A stretch of 5,989 bases of DNA from Nitrospirota bacterium (GTDB lineage Bacteria; Nitrospirota; CAKKRA01; 9FT-COMBO-42-15), in the NCBI GenBank assembly GCA_016195585.1, contig JACPZJ010000051.1, positions 1 through 5,989 of the forward strand. Direction: 5' to 3'. Below the pieces are notes generated by a model, which ran no database searches, had not been told where the DNA came from, and saw only the letters and a list, made by a program, of their open reading frames with translations. The position numbers and the translations under genes were made by a program. This document shows positions 1 to 4,201 of this stretch, piece after piece (the first letter of the stretch is position 1; every line of letters starts with the position of its first letter).

Positions 1-610
1 AAAGCCTTCGAGGAAGTCCATCAGGAAGTTTTAGATAAAAGTCGTAATCAAGATTTTTAAGATATCCCTTCTTAACGCTTCTATAAAAAAACCCGTTCAC
101 CTCAATATATCCTGAAATGATATTACTCTCCTCATCCTTTTTTAATTCGTACTTATCAAATATATGAAAACCAATATCTGTAAGATAGCATCGGTCTTCA
201 TAGTCCCAAAAGGCATTCTTTGCTGTAATGTAAAGACCTGTTAAGCGGTCTAATGAAAGCTTAAACCGATTGCGATAATGTTTTGTATCCGGCAGCCCTA
301 ACTCTTTAAGCACTGAATAGATACTCTTAATCGGAATAATCCGATCCTTAAAATCTTCTTCATGCCATATTTTTATTAGTGCAATAAAAAAGTCTTGGTC
401 TTCTGATGTTGGCAGACCATACTTATCACTTCCTGTAACAACCCAGCTTAAAGGCACCTGTTTGCCATTAATTGTGACCCAATCGTTATACTCTATTGTC
501 TTTAATCCTTCTGGTATACGCTTTGATAATAGAGTTAGAGGGTATTCTGCAATATTCATTTCCTCTTTTGTAATGCCTCCATTAGGAATATTATCTTTTT
601 TGTTTTTCAT
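1..610 (-). CDS. repA: Plasmid replication initiator, RPA family (partial, C-terminus outside window)
   Basis: The 203 visible residues look like the N-terminal two-thirds or so of a replication initiator protein A (RPA, Pfam PF10134 type), which binds iterons and opens a plasmid origin. The hallmarks are in order: an AEYPLTLLSKR segment at residues 21-31, a short basic/aromatic linker, W56-VVTGSDKYGLPTSEDQDFF at 57-75, a helix at 76-83, a winged-helix-like stretch at 92-130 (IKSIYSVLKELGLPDTKHYRN then LDRLTGLYI), and FYLKLPDGLPRRL at the cut end, where family members usually continue into a YRYLDK-like motif. Five iterons lie immediately upstream on the same strand, which strongly supports the role. 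Met1 (610) has no clear Shine-Dalgarno site. Met18 (557-559) is a possible alternative start, with GGAGG about 16 nt and GAGGAA directly before it, so the start is uncertain. The family call is from memory of its motifs, not from a search. Confidence 0.87.
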   Translation of the reverse strand, partial: MKNKKDNIPNGGITKEEMNIAEYPLTLLSKRIPEGLKTIEYNDWVTINGKQVPLSWVVTGSDKYGLPTSEDQDFFIALIKIWHEEDFKDRIIPIKSIYSVLKELGLPDTKHYRNRFKLSLDRLTGLYITAKNAFWDYEDRCYLTDIGFHIFDKYELKKDEESNIISGYIEVNGFFYRSVKKGYLKNLDYDFYLKLPDGLPRRL

Positions 611-627
611 AAGAATTTTATATAAAA

Positions 628-662
628 CGTTATTAATACCGTTATTAATACATTATTACGGT
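628..662. promoter_or_regulatory. Tandem 12-mer and inverted half-iterons upstream of repA (probable autoregulatory operator)
   Basis: Two exact tandem copies of cgttattaatac occupy 628-639 and 640-651. Overlapping them, accgttat (638-645) faces attacggt (655-662) as an inverted pair matching 7 of 8 positions. The attacggt half is the conserved distal part of the iterons at 713-898. In iteron plasmids generally, inverted half-iterons in the rep promoter bind Rep dimers and repress rep. A TTGACC hexamer (complement of 660-665) overlaps the site and could be a -35 box, but I find no well-spaced -10 with it. The repeats are seen directly; the operator role is inferred. Confidence 0.55.
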
Positions 663-663
663 C

Positions 664-709
664 AAAAAAACCGCAATTTTTTATTTATTTTTTAAAGATT
701 TATAATACC
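664..709. other. AT-rich stretch, candidate DNA unwinding element
   Basis: About 46 bp almost entirely A and T (the only notable GC is ccgc near 671-674) separate the iteron cluster from the repA operator. This is where iteron origins usually place their melting region. I found no perfect DnaA box (TTATNCACA on either strand) between 611 and 906. The position fits an unwinding element, but base composition alone does not prove one in an AT-rich genome. Confidence 0.4.
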
Positions 710-712
710 AGC

Positions 713-898
713 ACTTACTTCATATTACGGTATCTCTTACTTCATATTACGGTAAATTACCCTCTCACTTACTTCATATTACGGTATATGACTTACTTCA
801 AGATACGGTAGTTTATAGCCTTAAAACACCCAAAATATAGTAGCCATAAGCTGTTTTTTCTATTTAAAATATATCCTCACTTACTTCATATTACGGTA
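713..898 (-). repeat. Iteron array of a plasmid replication origin (five 20-bp direct repeats)
   Basis: Read on the minus strand the unit is TACCGTAATATGAAGTAAGT. Copies lie at 713-732 (exact), 735-754 (19/20, outer base differs), 767-786 (exact), 791-810 (variant with aagat replacing atatt in the middle) and 879-898 (exact). All have the same orientation, toward repA. Gaps are 2, 12, 4 and 68 bp, giving start-to-start distances of 22, 32, 24 and 88 bp; the first two are close to whole helical turns. Direct repeats of about 20 bp upstream of an RPA-family rep gene are the expected Rep-binding sites of an iteron-controlled origin. The 68-bp gap (811-878) holds no recognisable motif. Confidence 0.9.
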
Positions 899-1087
899 TC
901 TCTTACCTCTATGCCTTAACCAGTCAGTGTCAGGATTAGTACGGCAGTTCATGGCATCAAAAATCCATGAAATAGGGTCACTAAGAGTAGGAGTCATACC
1001 CTTATCTGCCTTTATTTTTGTCTCTAATTTTGTGTAAACGTCGCAGAACTCGCATTTCCATTCTTCAGTTATCTTTAATAACCCCAT
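881..1087 (-). CDS. Small cysteine-containing protein of unknown function (68 aa)
   Basis: I do not recognise this protein. The start is the ATG at 1085-1087, because GGAGGAG ends 6 nt upstream of it; an in-frame TTG at 1102 lies upstream of that ribosome site. The product has CEFC at residues 12-15 and a third Cys at 48. A mostly charged N-terminal half is followed by a WIFDAMN segment (41-47) and a basic tail (RHRGKRYRNMK) that could contact nucleic acid. It has no signal peptide or membrane span. The last residues YRNMK and the TAA stop are encoded by the distal iteron (879-898), so transcription would run through the iterons toward repA. The tRNA terminator at 1117-1161 sits just upstream, leaving little room for a promoter. 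A strong ribosome site favours a real gene, but codon evidence is thin at this length. Confidence 0.5.
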   Translation of the reverse strand: MGLLKITEEWKCEFCDVYTKLETKIKADKGMTPTLSDPISWIFDAMNCRTNPDTDWLRHRGKRYRNMK

Positions 1088-1116
1088 AACTGTCTCCTCC
1101 AAGCCACAAAAACAAA

Positions 1117-1161
1117 AAGCCCCTTAAAGAGAGTAAAGGAAAAACTCTCCCTAAGGGGCTT
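1117..1161 (-). terminator. Rho-independent terminator of the tRNA operon
   Basis: A perfect 10-bp outer stem pairs aagcccctta (1117-1126) with taaggggctt (1152-1161). It continues after an AA/CC mismatch into a 6-bp inner stem, gagagt (1129-1134) with actctc (1144-1149), and a 9-nt loop. On the minus strand the hairpin is followed by TTTTTGTTTTT (complement of 1108-1118), as expected for an intrinsic terminator. On the plus strand the hairpin is followed by ATAAAAATA, so it is not a good plus-strand terminator. It lies 56 nt after the CCA end of tRNA-Asp. Confidence 0.8.
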
Positions 1162-1217
1162 ATAAAAATATAAAAACCCTGAAAAGAATTTATTAAAGTT
1201 ATTGTGCTGTGATTTAA

Positions 1218-1294
1218 TGGCGGGGACGACGGGGCTCGAACCCGCAACTTCCGCCGTGACAGGGCGGTGCTCTAACCAATTGAACTACGTCCCC
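1218..1294 (-). tRNA. tRNA-Asp(GUC), CCA encoded
   Basis: The minus strand folds as a full cloverleaf. The acceptor is GGGGACG (1288-1294) with CGTCCCC (1222-1228), followed by discriminator G (1221) and a genome-encoded CCA (1218-1220). The D arm contains GTTCAATTGGTTAGAGC. The anticodon stem is CCGCC/GGCGG around the loop CTGTCAC, giving anticodon GTC (Asp). The T loop is GTTCGAG-type. Discriminator G and the GUC anticodon are the standard Asp identity elements. It is the second gene of the tRNA-Val/tRNA-Asp transcript. Confidence 0.97.
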
Positions 1295-1309
1295 ATATAT
1301 TTAGCTGTG

Positions 1310-1372
1310 AGTTAAGAGCTTTGAGTTGAGAGTTAAAAAATGATTTAAACTCTGAACGCTGAACTCTGAACT
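1310..1372. repeat. Imperfect inverted repeat in the spacer between the two tRNAs
   Basis: The 25 nt at 1310-1334 are complementary at 19 positions to the 25 nt at 1348-1372, with a 13-nt loop between. Both arms are built from reiterations of an AGAGTT-like unit. In the tRNA precursor this would form a long interrupted hairpin ending 10 nt before the CCA end of tRNA-Val and starting 15 nt before the 5' end of tRNA-Asp. It may be a small dispersed repeat, or a structure that affects precursor processing. The pairing is seen directly; any function is unknown. Confidence 0.6.
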
Positions 1373-1381
1373 GTCTTTAAG

Positions 1382-1457
1382 TGGTAGGCGGAACAGGGAT
1401 CGAACCTGTGACCTCTGCCTTGTAAGGGCAGCGCTCTCCCAACTGAGCTATCCGCCC
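1382..1457 (-). tRNA. tRNA-Val(UAC), CCA encoded
   Basis: The acceptor GGGCGGA (1451-1457) pairs with TCCGCCT with one G-U at the first position, followed by discriminator A (1385) and an encoded CCA (1382-1384). The D arm is GCTC-AGTTGGGA-GAGC, the anticodon stem is CTGCC/GGCAG with loop CTTACAA (anticodon TAC, Val), and the T arm is ACAGG-TTCGATC-CCTGT. It is the first gene after the promoter at 1479-1507, with a 5' leader of about 15 nt if transcription starts near 1472. Confidence 0.97.
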
Positions 1458-1478
1458 GTCAGAAAATACGGATATGTG

Positions 1479-1507
1479 ATAATACAAACTTTTCTTGTTT
1501 ATGTCAA
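1479..1507 (-). promoter_or_regulatory. Sigma70-type promoter of the tRNA-Val/tRNA-Asp operon
   Basis: On the minus strand a perfect TTGACA -35 box (complement of 1502-1507) is separated by exactly 17 bp from TATTAT, a 5/6 match to the -10 consensus (complement of 1479-1484). The predicted start near 1472 is about 15 nt before the 5' end of tRNA-Val. This is the strongest promoter-like sequence I can see in the window, as suits a stable RNA operon. Confidence 0.87.
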
Positions 1508-1525
1508 CAGAAAATATGTGAAAGG

Positions 1526-1543
1526 AAACGCGCTTTTGCGTTT
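1526..1543 (-). terminator. Weak hairpin at the end of the Uma2-family gene
   Basis: The arms aaacgc (1526-1531) and gcgttt (1538-1543) form a 6-bp stem with a 6-nt loop that begins at the last base of the stop codon of the upstream Uma2-family gene. On the minus strand it is followed by CCTTTC rather than a clean T-run, so termination would be inefficient or absent. It lies between that gene and the tRNA promoter. Confidence 0.3.
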
Positions 1544-2076
1544 TAAGACAGCAATTCCTTCATCTTTACAGAAAGGCCCTCAAGTAATGCAACTTCTTCC
1601 TCAAAGTTGTATATAATTGCCTCCTTCTTTCCTTTCTGATAAAGGCTCACTGTCTGTGTCTGAGGGTCAATTAGGATTATCCTTTCTACGCCTATTGATA
1701 AATAATCCTTCACCTTATCTGTAATTTCCCATGCGGTATTGCTCTCAGAGATTATCTCTATTATTAAATCAGGCGGGATTTCAAGAATGCCCTTCGGCTC
1801 CTCAGGTGATTTTTCTTTACTTATATAAACCACATCAGCAGCCCGTATTCGCAGGGGCTTCTTGCTTATAAGAATACCAACCTCCCCGACTGATATATTA
1901 CCTTTGTCTTTTAGATATCTGTCTAATAACTTTGCTAATTTCCATTCAAACTTCCCATGTTCAAAACCTGTAGGTGTCATATCATGCCTCTCCCCATCTA
2001 TAATCTCATAATTGCCTTCAGGTAAGCTGGTTATATCATCGTATGTAAAAATCTGTTTTTCTGCTAATGTCTTCAT
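1543..2076 (-). CDS. Uma2-family putative endonuclease (DUF820)
   Basis: At 177 residues this is a typical full-length member of the Uma2/DUF820 family (PF05685), which has a restriction-endonuclease-like PD-(D/E)XK fold. The family's biological substrate is not established. Family landmarks are the N-terminal MKTLAEKQIFTYDDITSLPEG, YEIIDGE (23-29), the Asp of RAADVVYI (D81), PPDLIIEIISES (101-112, candidate catalytic E107), K121 and DYLSIGVERIILIDP (124-138). No strong ribosome site precedes the ATG. A TTGACT hexamer (complement of 2107-2112) might be part of a promoter, but its -10 is poor. The gene stands alone between the HEPN toxin gene and the tRNA operon. The family often occurs in many copies per genome, and its N-terminus matches family starts well, so the start is probably right. 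Confidence 0.92.
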   Translation of the reverse strand: MKTLAEKQIFTYDDITSLPEGNYEIIDGERHDMTPTGFEHGKFEWKLAKLLDRYLKDKGNISVGEVGILISKKPLRIRAADVVYISKEKSPEEPKGILEIPPDLIIEIISESNTAWEITDKVKDYLSIGVERIILIDPQTQTVSLYQKGKKEAIIYNFEEEVALLEGLSVKMKELLS

Positions 2077-2120
2077 AGTTATAATCTAACCTAATAACTA
2101 CGGCAAAGTCAAACTTTTTT

Positions 2121-2149
2121 TACTGAAACACCTCCCGCCGCATGGCCTG
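2121..2149. repeat. 29-bp direct repeat, copy 1 (island left boundary)
   Basis: These 29 bp, beginning tactgaaacacctcccgccg, are identical to 4170-4198. They are markedly richer in GC than their surroundings. In this copy the repeat runs into a perfect hairpin: gccgca (2137-2142), loop tggcc, tgcggc (2148-2153). It ends 16 bp downstream of the HEPN toxin stop codon. It could be a REP-like dispersed element or a scar of cassette insertion. Confidence 0.8.
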
Positions 2150-2165
2150 CGGCCGCTGCTTGGGG

Positions 2166-2591
2166 CTATTCTTTATGTTCTTCAATAATTTTTAATAAAT
2201 CTTTGTAGAAATCCTTTATATCGCCAAGCTCATTTACCATTATCTCATAAAGGGTCTTAGTGTCTATATGATTGTAAAGGTGCACAATCCGATTCCTGAA
2301 CTGACTCATCTTCATATAAGTTTCAATATTGTCTTTTGAGATATACCCTGCTTCGTTTAATATCTCTATGATCTCAGCGTTCGTATTCGGTGTCTTTAGG
2401 CCAAGCGAAGCAATTATATAGCTGCCTATATCAAGGAGGGCCTGTATGGATGTTTGCATCCTGTGGAGAGCTGAATCAATATTTCTGAAATCAGAGATAA
2501 AGTCATCAAATGTCTTTGTCTTTAAAGAGCTCAATTTTTCAATATTGTCAAATATCACATCAATCTTTGTCTGTATATCCTCTTTTCTCAT
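2166..2591 (-). CDS. hepT: HEPN-domain RNase toxin, HepT-like (DUF86)
   Basis: This 141-residue, mostly helical protein matches the HepT/DUF86 HEPN family in length and motif. The catalytic RX4HXY signature is R99-NRIV-H104-L-Y106, preceded by the typical long helices (FRNIDSALHRMQTSIQALLDIGSYI at about 35-59). HEPN toxins of this type cleave RNA, in characterised cases tRNA, as dimers. In studied MntA-HepT systems the Tyr of the motif is AMPylated by the partner nucleotidyltransferase, which silences the RNase; Y106 is the expected target. Its ATG overlaps the TGA of the MNT gene by 4 bp (ATGA), so the two are translationally coupled. All signature residues are intact, so it is predicted to be active. 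Confidence 0.93.
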   Translation of the reverse strand: MRKEDIQTKIDVIFDNIEKLSSLKTKTFDDFISDFRNIDSALHRMQTSIQALLDIGSYIIASLGLKTPNTNAEIIEILNEAGYISKDNIETYMKMSQFRNRIVHLYNHIDTKTLYEIMVNELGDIKDFYKDLLKIIEEHKE

Positions 2592-3052
2592 AATCCTGCG
2601 AGTCTCCTCTTATAGCCTTCAAAATAGTAGTTATTCATAAATCTAAGAGTCGGCTCAAAATCGCAGTAATTAGAGATTATCCTTGCAATATACCTTATCC
2701 TGAAGGATGGGTCGGCGTCATATATAAGTTTTCCTGACCTTAATGCATTATGCTGAAAGATAAGCCCCTGACTATTCAGTTCCACAATATCAACCTCTTT
2801 TTTCAGGACTTCCTCTACTCTGAAGGCAAGATAATCCATTGCATGAATCAGCTCTCTTCCCTTTGGATGAGGTTCCTTTAACAGAACCGCTATATCCACA
2901 TCGCTCATGGGTCCTGTCCTGCCTGTTGCCTGTGAGCCAAAAAGATAGACAGAGGCAATATAAGGATACTCCTTGAAGATGTCTTTGAGTTTATTTGTAT
3001 CTATATTAAGGGTCATATTATATTTTTTCTCGCTGTCTTTGGAAAAAATCAT
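2588..3052 (-). CDS. mntA: MNT-family nucleotidyltransferase antitoxin, MntA-like
   Basis: This is a minimal nucleotidyltransferase that transfers AMP to its HEPN partner and neutralises it. The GSX10DXD motif is intact (FGS at 38-40, then D51 and D53), and the third acidic residue is in EVDIVEL (D88). LRSGKLIY (104-111) and the C-terminal RYIARIISNYCDF segment are also typical of the family. The stop overlaps the HEPN start. The assigned ATG (3052) has only a weak ribosome site; Met13 (3016) is an alternative that would remove a non-conserved 12-residue extension and fit the family's usual start, with only a weak site as well. It begins 41 nt after the stop of the DUF5647-like gene, so it may share that transcript. 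Confidence 0.93.
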   Translation of the reverse strand: MIFSKDSEKKYNMTLNIDTNKLKDIFKEYPYIASVYLFGSQATGRTGPMSDVDIAVLLKEPHPKGRELIHAMDYLAFRVEEVLKKEVDIVELNSQGLIFQHNALRSGKLIYDADPSFRIRYIARIISNYCDFEPTLRFMNNYYFEGYKRRLAGL

Positions 3053-3093
3053 CTTGCTGCCTGCAGAATTTTATTTTTTGGCGCGCCTGCACA

Positions 3094-3366
3094 TCACGCC
3101 ACCTTCACTTCCAAACTGACATCCTTTAGCCTTGAAAGCTGTGGAGCAACGCCGCTTATATGCACATACACAACCTTCTGCCCTGCCTCTCTCTGGTTCT
3201 CTGCTATTTTCATGTTTATTCGGCATAACTTCTGGTCATCTTCCGGCAAAAGAACAATCTGGGCATTTAGAGGAATCTTCTCAGCAAGCTCAGGATGCTC
3301 TAAGATGTATCTGTCAAACTCTGTGCTCAAGATAAGGTTCTTTTTAAATATTTTCTGCTCAGTCAC
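3094..3366 (-). CDS. Small conserved protein, DUF5647-like, function unknown
   Basis: The 90-residue product starts at a GTG with an excellent ribosome site, AAGGAGGT, ending 8 nt upstream, so it is surely expressed as a gene. It contains NLILSTEFDRYILEHPELAEKIP (10-32), a hydrophobic strand AQIVLLPEDD (35-44), a charged helix, and GQKVVYVHISG (63-73) followed by SRLKDVSLEV. This pattern recalls the DUF5647 family as I remember it; I could not search, so the family name is tentative. No membrane span or signal peptide is visible. It lies 77 nt after the PIN toxin gene and 41 nt before the MNT antitoxin gene, on the same strand. That placement suggests a role tied to toxin-antitoxin loci, but nothing in the sequence shows its activity. 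Confidence 0.8.
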   Translation of the reverse strand: MTEQKIFKKNLILSTEFDRYILEHPELAEKIPLNAQIVLLPEDDQKLCRINMKIAENQREAGQKVVYVHISGVAPQLSRLKDVSLEVKVA

Positions 3367-3443
3367 TTACTTTGACCTCCTTCAAAAAACACTCTCTGTA
3401 GGCGACCCTCATCTTTTATTTCTTCATGGCTTATATATTTATT

Positions 3444-3851
3444 CTATACAATTTCCCATGGCTTAATAACTTTAACCTCTGTTATATTATCAAAATGCCT
3501 ATCTAAGGTAAGTAATAAAGCATTCAATTTCTTAGCAATATAAAGCTGAATAGTATCATCAAAATCAAGCCTGCTATCTTTCATTAAATCAAGAATTTCA
3601 ATATCTTCCTCTGGAGTTGTATTATAGACCTTGATGTATTGAATCTCGGAGATGACACCAAGAAATTCCCTGAGTTTATTGCTAAGCCCGCTTCTTAACA
3701 TAATAACCTCTATAGAATGCAGGCTAAATGAGCTTATTACAGCATCAATATCTGTATCTATAATAGTTTCTATTGCCTTAAAACACTCCTCAGCTTTCTC
3801 TTGAGCCAACAAATATTCAAGGAATATATTTGTGTCTATTAAAATCACCAC
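3444..3851 (-). CDS. vapC: PIN-domain ribonuclease toxin, VapC-like
   Basis: The 135-residue protein is a standard-length single PIN domain, the fold of VapC toxins that cleave tRNA or rRNA with bound metal ions. The conserved acidic residues are all visible: D6 in LIDTNIFLEYL, E48 in HSIEVIM, D96 and D99 in LDFDD, and D117 in LLTLDRHFD. The start is a GTG (3849-3851), with a second GTG directly after it. It overlaps the end of the antitoxin gene by 7 nt and has no strong ribosome site of its own, so its translation is probably coupled to the antitoxin, which would keep toxin levels low. The exact RNA target cannot be read from sequence. Confidence 0.92.
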   Translation of the reverse strand: MVILIDTNIFLEYLLAQEKAEECFKAIETIIDTDIDAVISSFSLHSIEVIMLRSGLSNKLREFLGVISEIQYIKVYNTTPEEDIEILDLMKDSRLDFDDTIQLYIAKKLNALLLTLDRHFDNITEVKVIKPWEIV

Positions 3852-4057
3852 AGCTCTTGCGCTCTGTGTTGAAGTTCAACAGATGTGACATCCGGATATG
3901 CCTTTTTAAGCGCCCCTTTGAGCTTCTTAAACCTTTGTAATGCCCCATAAGCCTTTTCGCGTTTAAATCCAAGCAAGAAAATTCTCGTTAACTCTTTTTT
4001 ATTTTTAGGAATATCCTTTTCGATGGTAATCGGAATATCTATCGTTATCTTTGGCAT
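3845..4057 (-). CDS. Putative VapB-like antitoxin of the PIN toxin (70 aa)
   Basis: The start is the ATG at 4055-4057, because AAGGAGGT lies 6 nt upstream. A further upstream in-frame ATG at 4093 overlaps the predicted -10 box and would not be on the transcript. The N-terminus MPKITIDIPITIEKD is a beta-strand-like segment. It is followed by a lysine-rich helical part, typical of small antitoxins with an N-terminal DNA-binding or dimerising region and a C-terminal toxin-binding tail (SVELQHRAQELW). I cannot assign a named antitoxin family. The assignment rests mainly on its position directly before, and overlapping, the PIN gene. Confidence 0.75.
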   Translation of the reverse strand: MPKITIDIPITIEKDIPKNKKELTRIFLLGFKREKAYGALQRFKKLKGALKKAYPDVTSVELQHRAQELW

Positions 4058-4088
4058 AATGTTACCTCCTTCACTTACTACATATCTT

Positions 4089-4116
4089 ATCATAATTTTA
4101 AATTTTACACAGTAAA
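4089..4116 (-). promoter_or_regulatory. Candidate promoter of the toxin-antitoxin island
   Basis: On the minus strand TTTACT (complement of 4111-4116) and TATGAT (complement of 4089-4094) are 16 bp apart, matching the -35 and -10 consensus at 4/6 and 5/6 positions. A start near 4082 would give a leader of about 25 nt to the antitoxin ATG, including its AAGGAGGT site. No other convincing promoter was found between here and the HEPN gene, so the five genes could share this one, although internal starts are possible in the 77-nt and 41-nt gaps. Confidence 0.5.
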
Positions 4117-4125
4117 AAAATCTGA

Positions 4126-4147
4126 ATCTTAAGTCGCTTATTAAGAT
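4126..4147 (-). terminator. Possible terminator after the pseudopilin genes
   Basis: A perfect 7-bp inverted repeat, atcttaa (4126-4132) and ttaagat (4141-4147), has an 8-nt loop. On the minus strand it is followed after 5 nt by a run of seven T (complement of 4114-4120). The stem has only one G-C pair, so it is weak. It lies between the pseudopilin gene and the toxin-antitoxin promoter, where a terminator is expected. Confidence 0.4.
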
Positions 4148-4153
4148 AATTTT

Positions 4154-4169
4154 TGCGTTACTGCGTTAC
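4154..4169. repeat. Tandem 8-bp duplication
   Basis: Two exact head-to-tail copies of tgcgttac (4154-4161 and 4162-4169) abut the 29-bp repeat at 4170. They may be replication slippage, or part of the end of an inserted segment. Confidence 0.7.
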
Positions 4170-4198
4170 TACTGAAACACCTCCCGCCGCATGGCCTG
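4170..4198. repeat. 29-bp direct repeat, copy 2 (island right boundary)
   Basis: This copy is identical over 29 bp to 2121-2149 and in the same orientation. It ends 3 bp from the stop codon of the pseudopilin gene (4202-4204). Here the sequence continues with gggg directly, whereas copy 1 continues with cggccgctgctt and then gggg, so the two may share an ancestral end with a 12-bp difference. The complete hairpin of copy 1 is therefore missing here. Confidence 0.8.
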
Positions 4199-4201
4199 GG
4201 G

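Noticed and set aside
462..695. 77-aa plus-strand reading frame opposite repA
   Set aside because: It lies antisense to the well-supported initiator gene and runs into the AT-rich origin. Its product is a hydrophobic low-complexity protein with no ribosome site support.
713..898. Repeat array as a CRISPR
   Set aside because: The 20-bp units are separated by 2, 12, 4 and 68 bp, which is not spacer-like, and no cas genes are present. Adjacency to an RPA initiator explains them as iterons.
611..906. DnaA boxes in the origin
   Set aside because: No perfect TTATNCACA on either strand was found. Degenerate matches are not worth calling in AT-rich sequence.
2121..2160. 29-bp repeat as an integron attC site
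   Set aside because: I see no GTTRRRY/RYYYAAC core pair around either copy, and no integrase is in the window.
2149..3087. Eight-base GC palindromes gcggccgc (2149-2156) and ggcgcgcc (3080-3087) as signs of vector or cloning sequence
   Set aside because: Both sit in otherwise native-looking intergenic sequence without any vector-like flanks. The first is simply part of the repeat-associated hairpin.
3359..3412. 17-residue leader ORF overlapping the start of the DUF5647-like gene
   Set aside because: It has no ribosome site, and it overlaps the Shine-Dalgarno of the next gene only as expected by chance in a 77-nt gap. A translational-coupling leader cannot be excluded, but nothing supports it.
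4058..4093. Longer antitoxin starting at the upstream ATG (4093)
   Set aside because: That ATG lies within the predicted -10 box and lacks a ribosome site, while the ATG at 4057 has AAGGAGGT at 6 nt.
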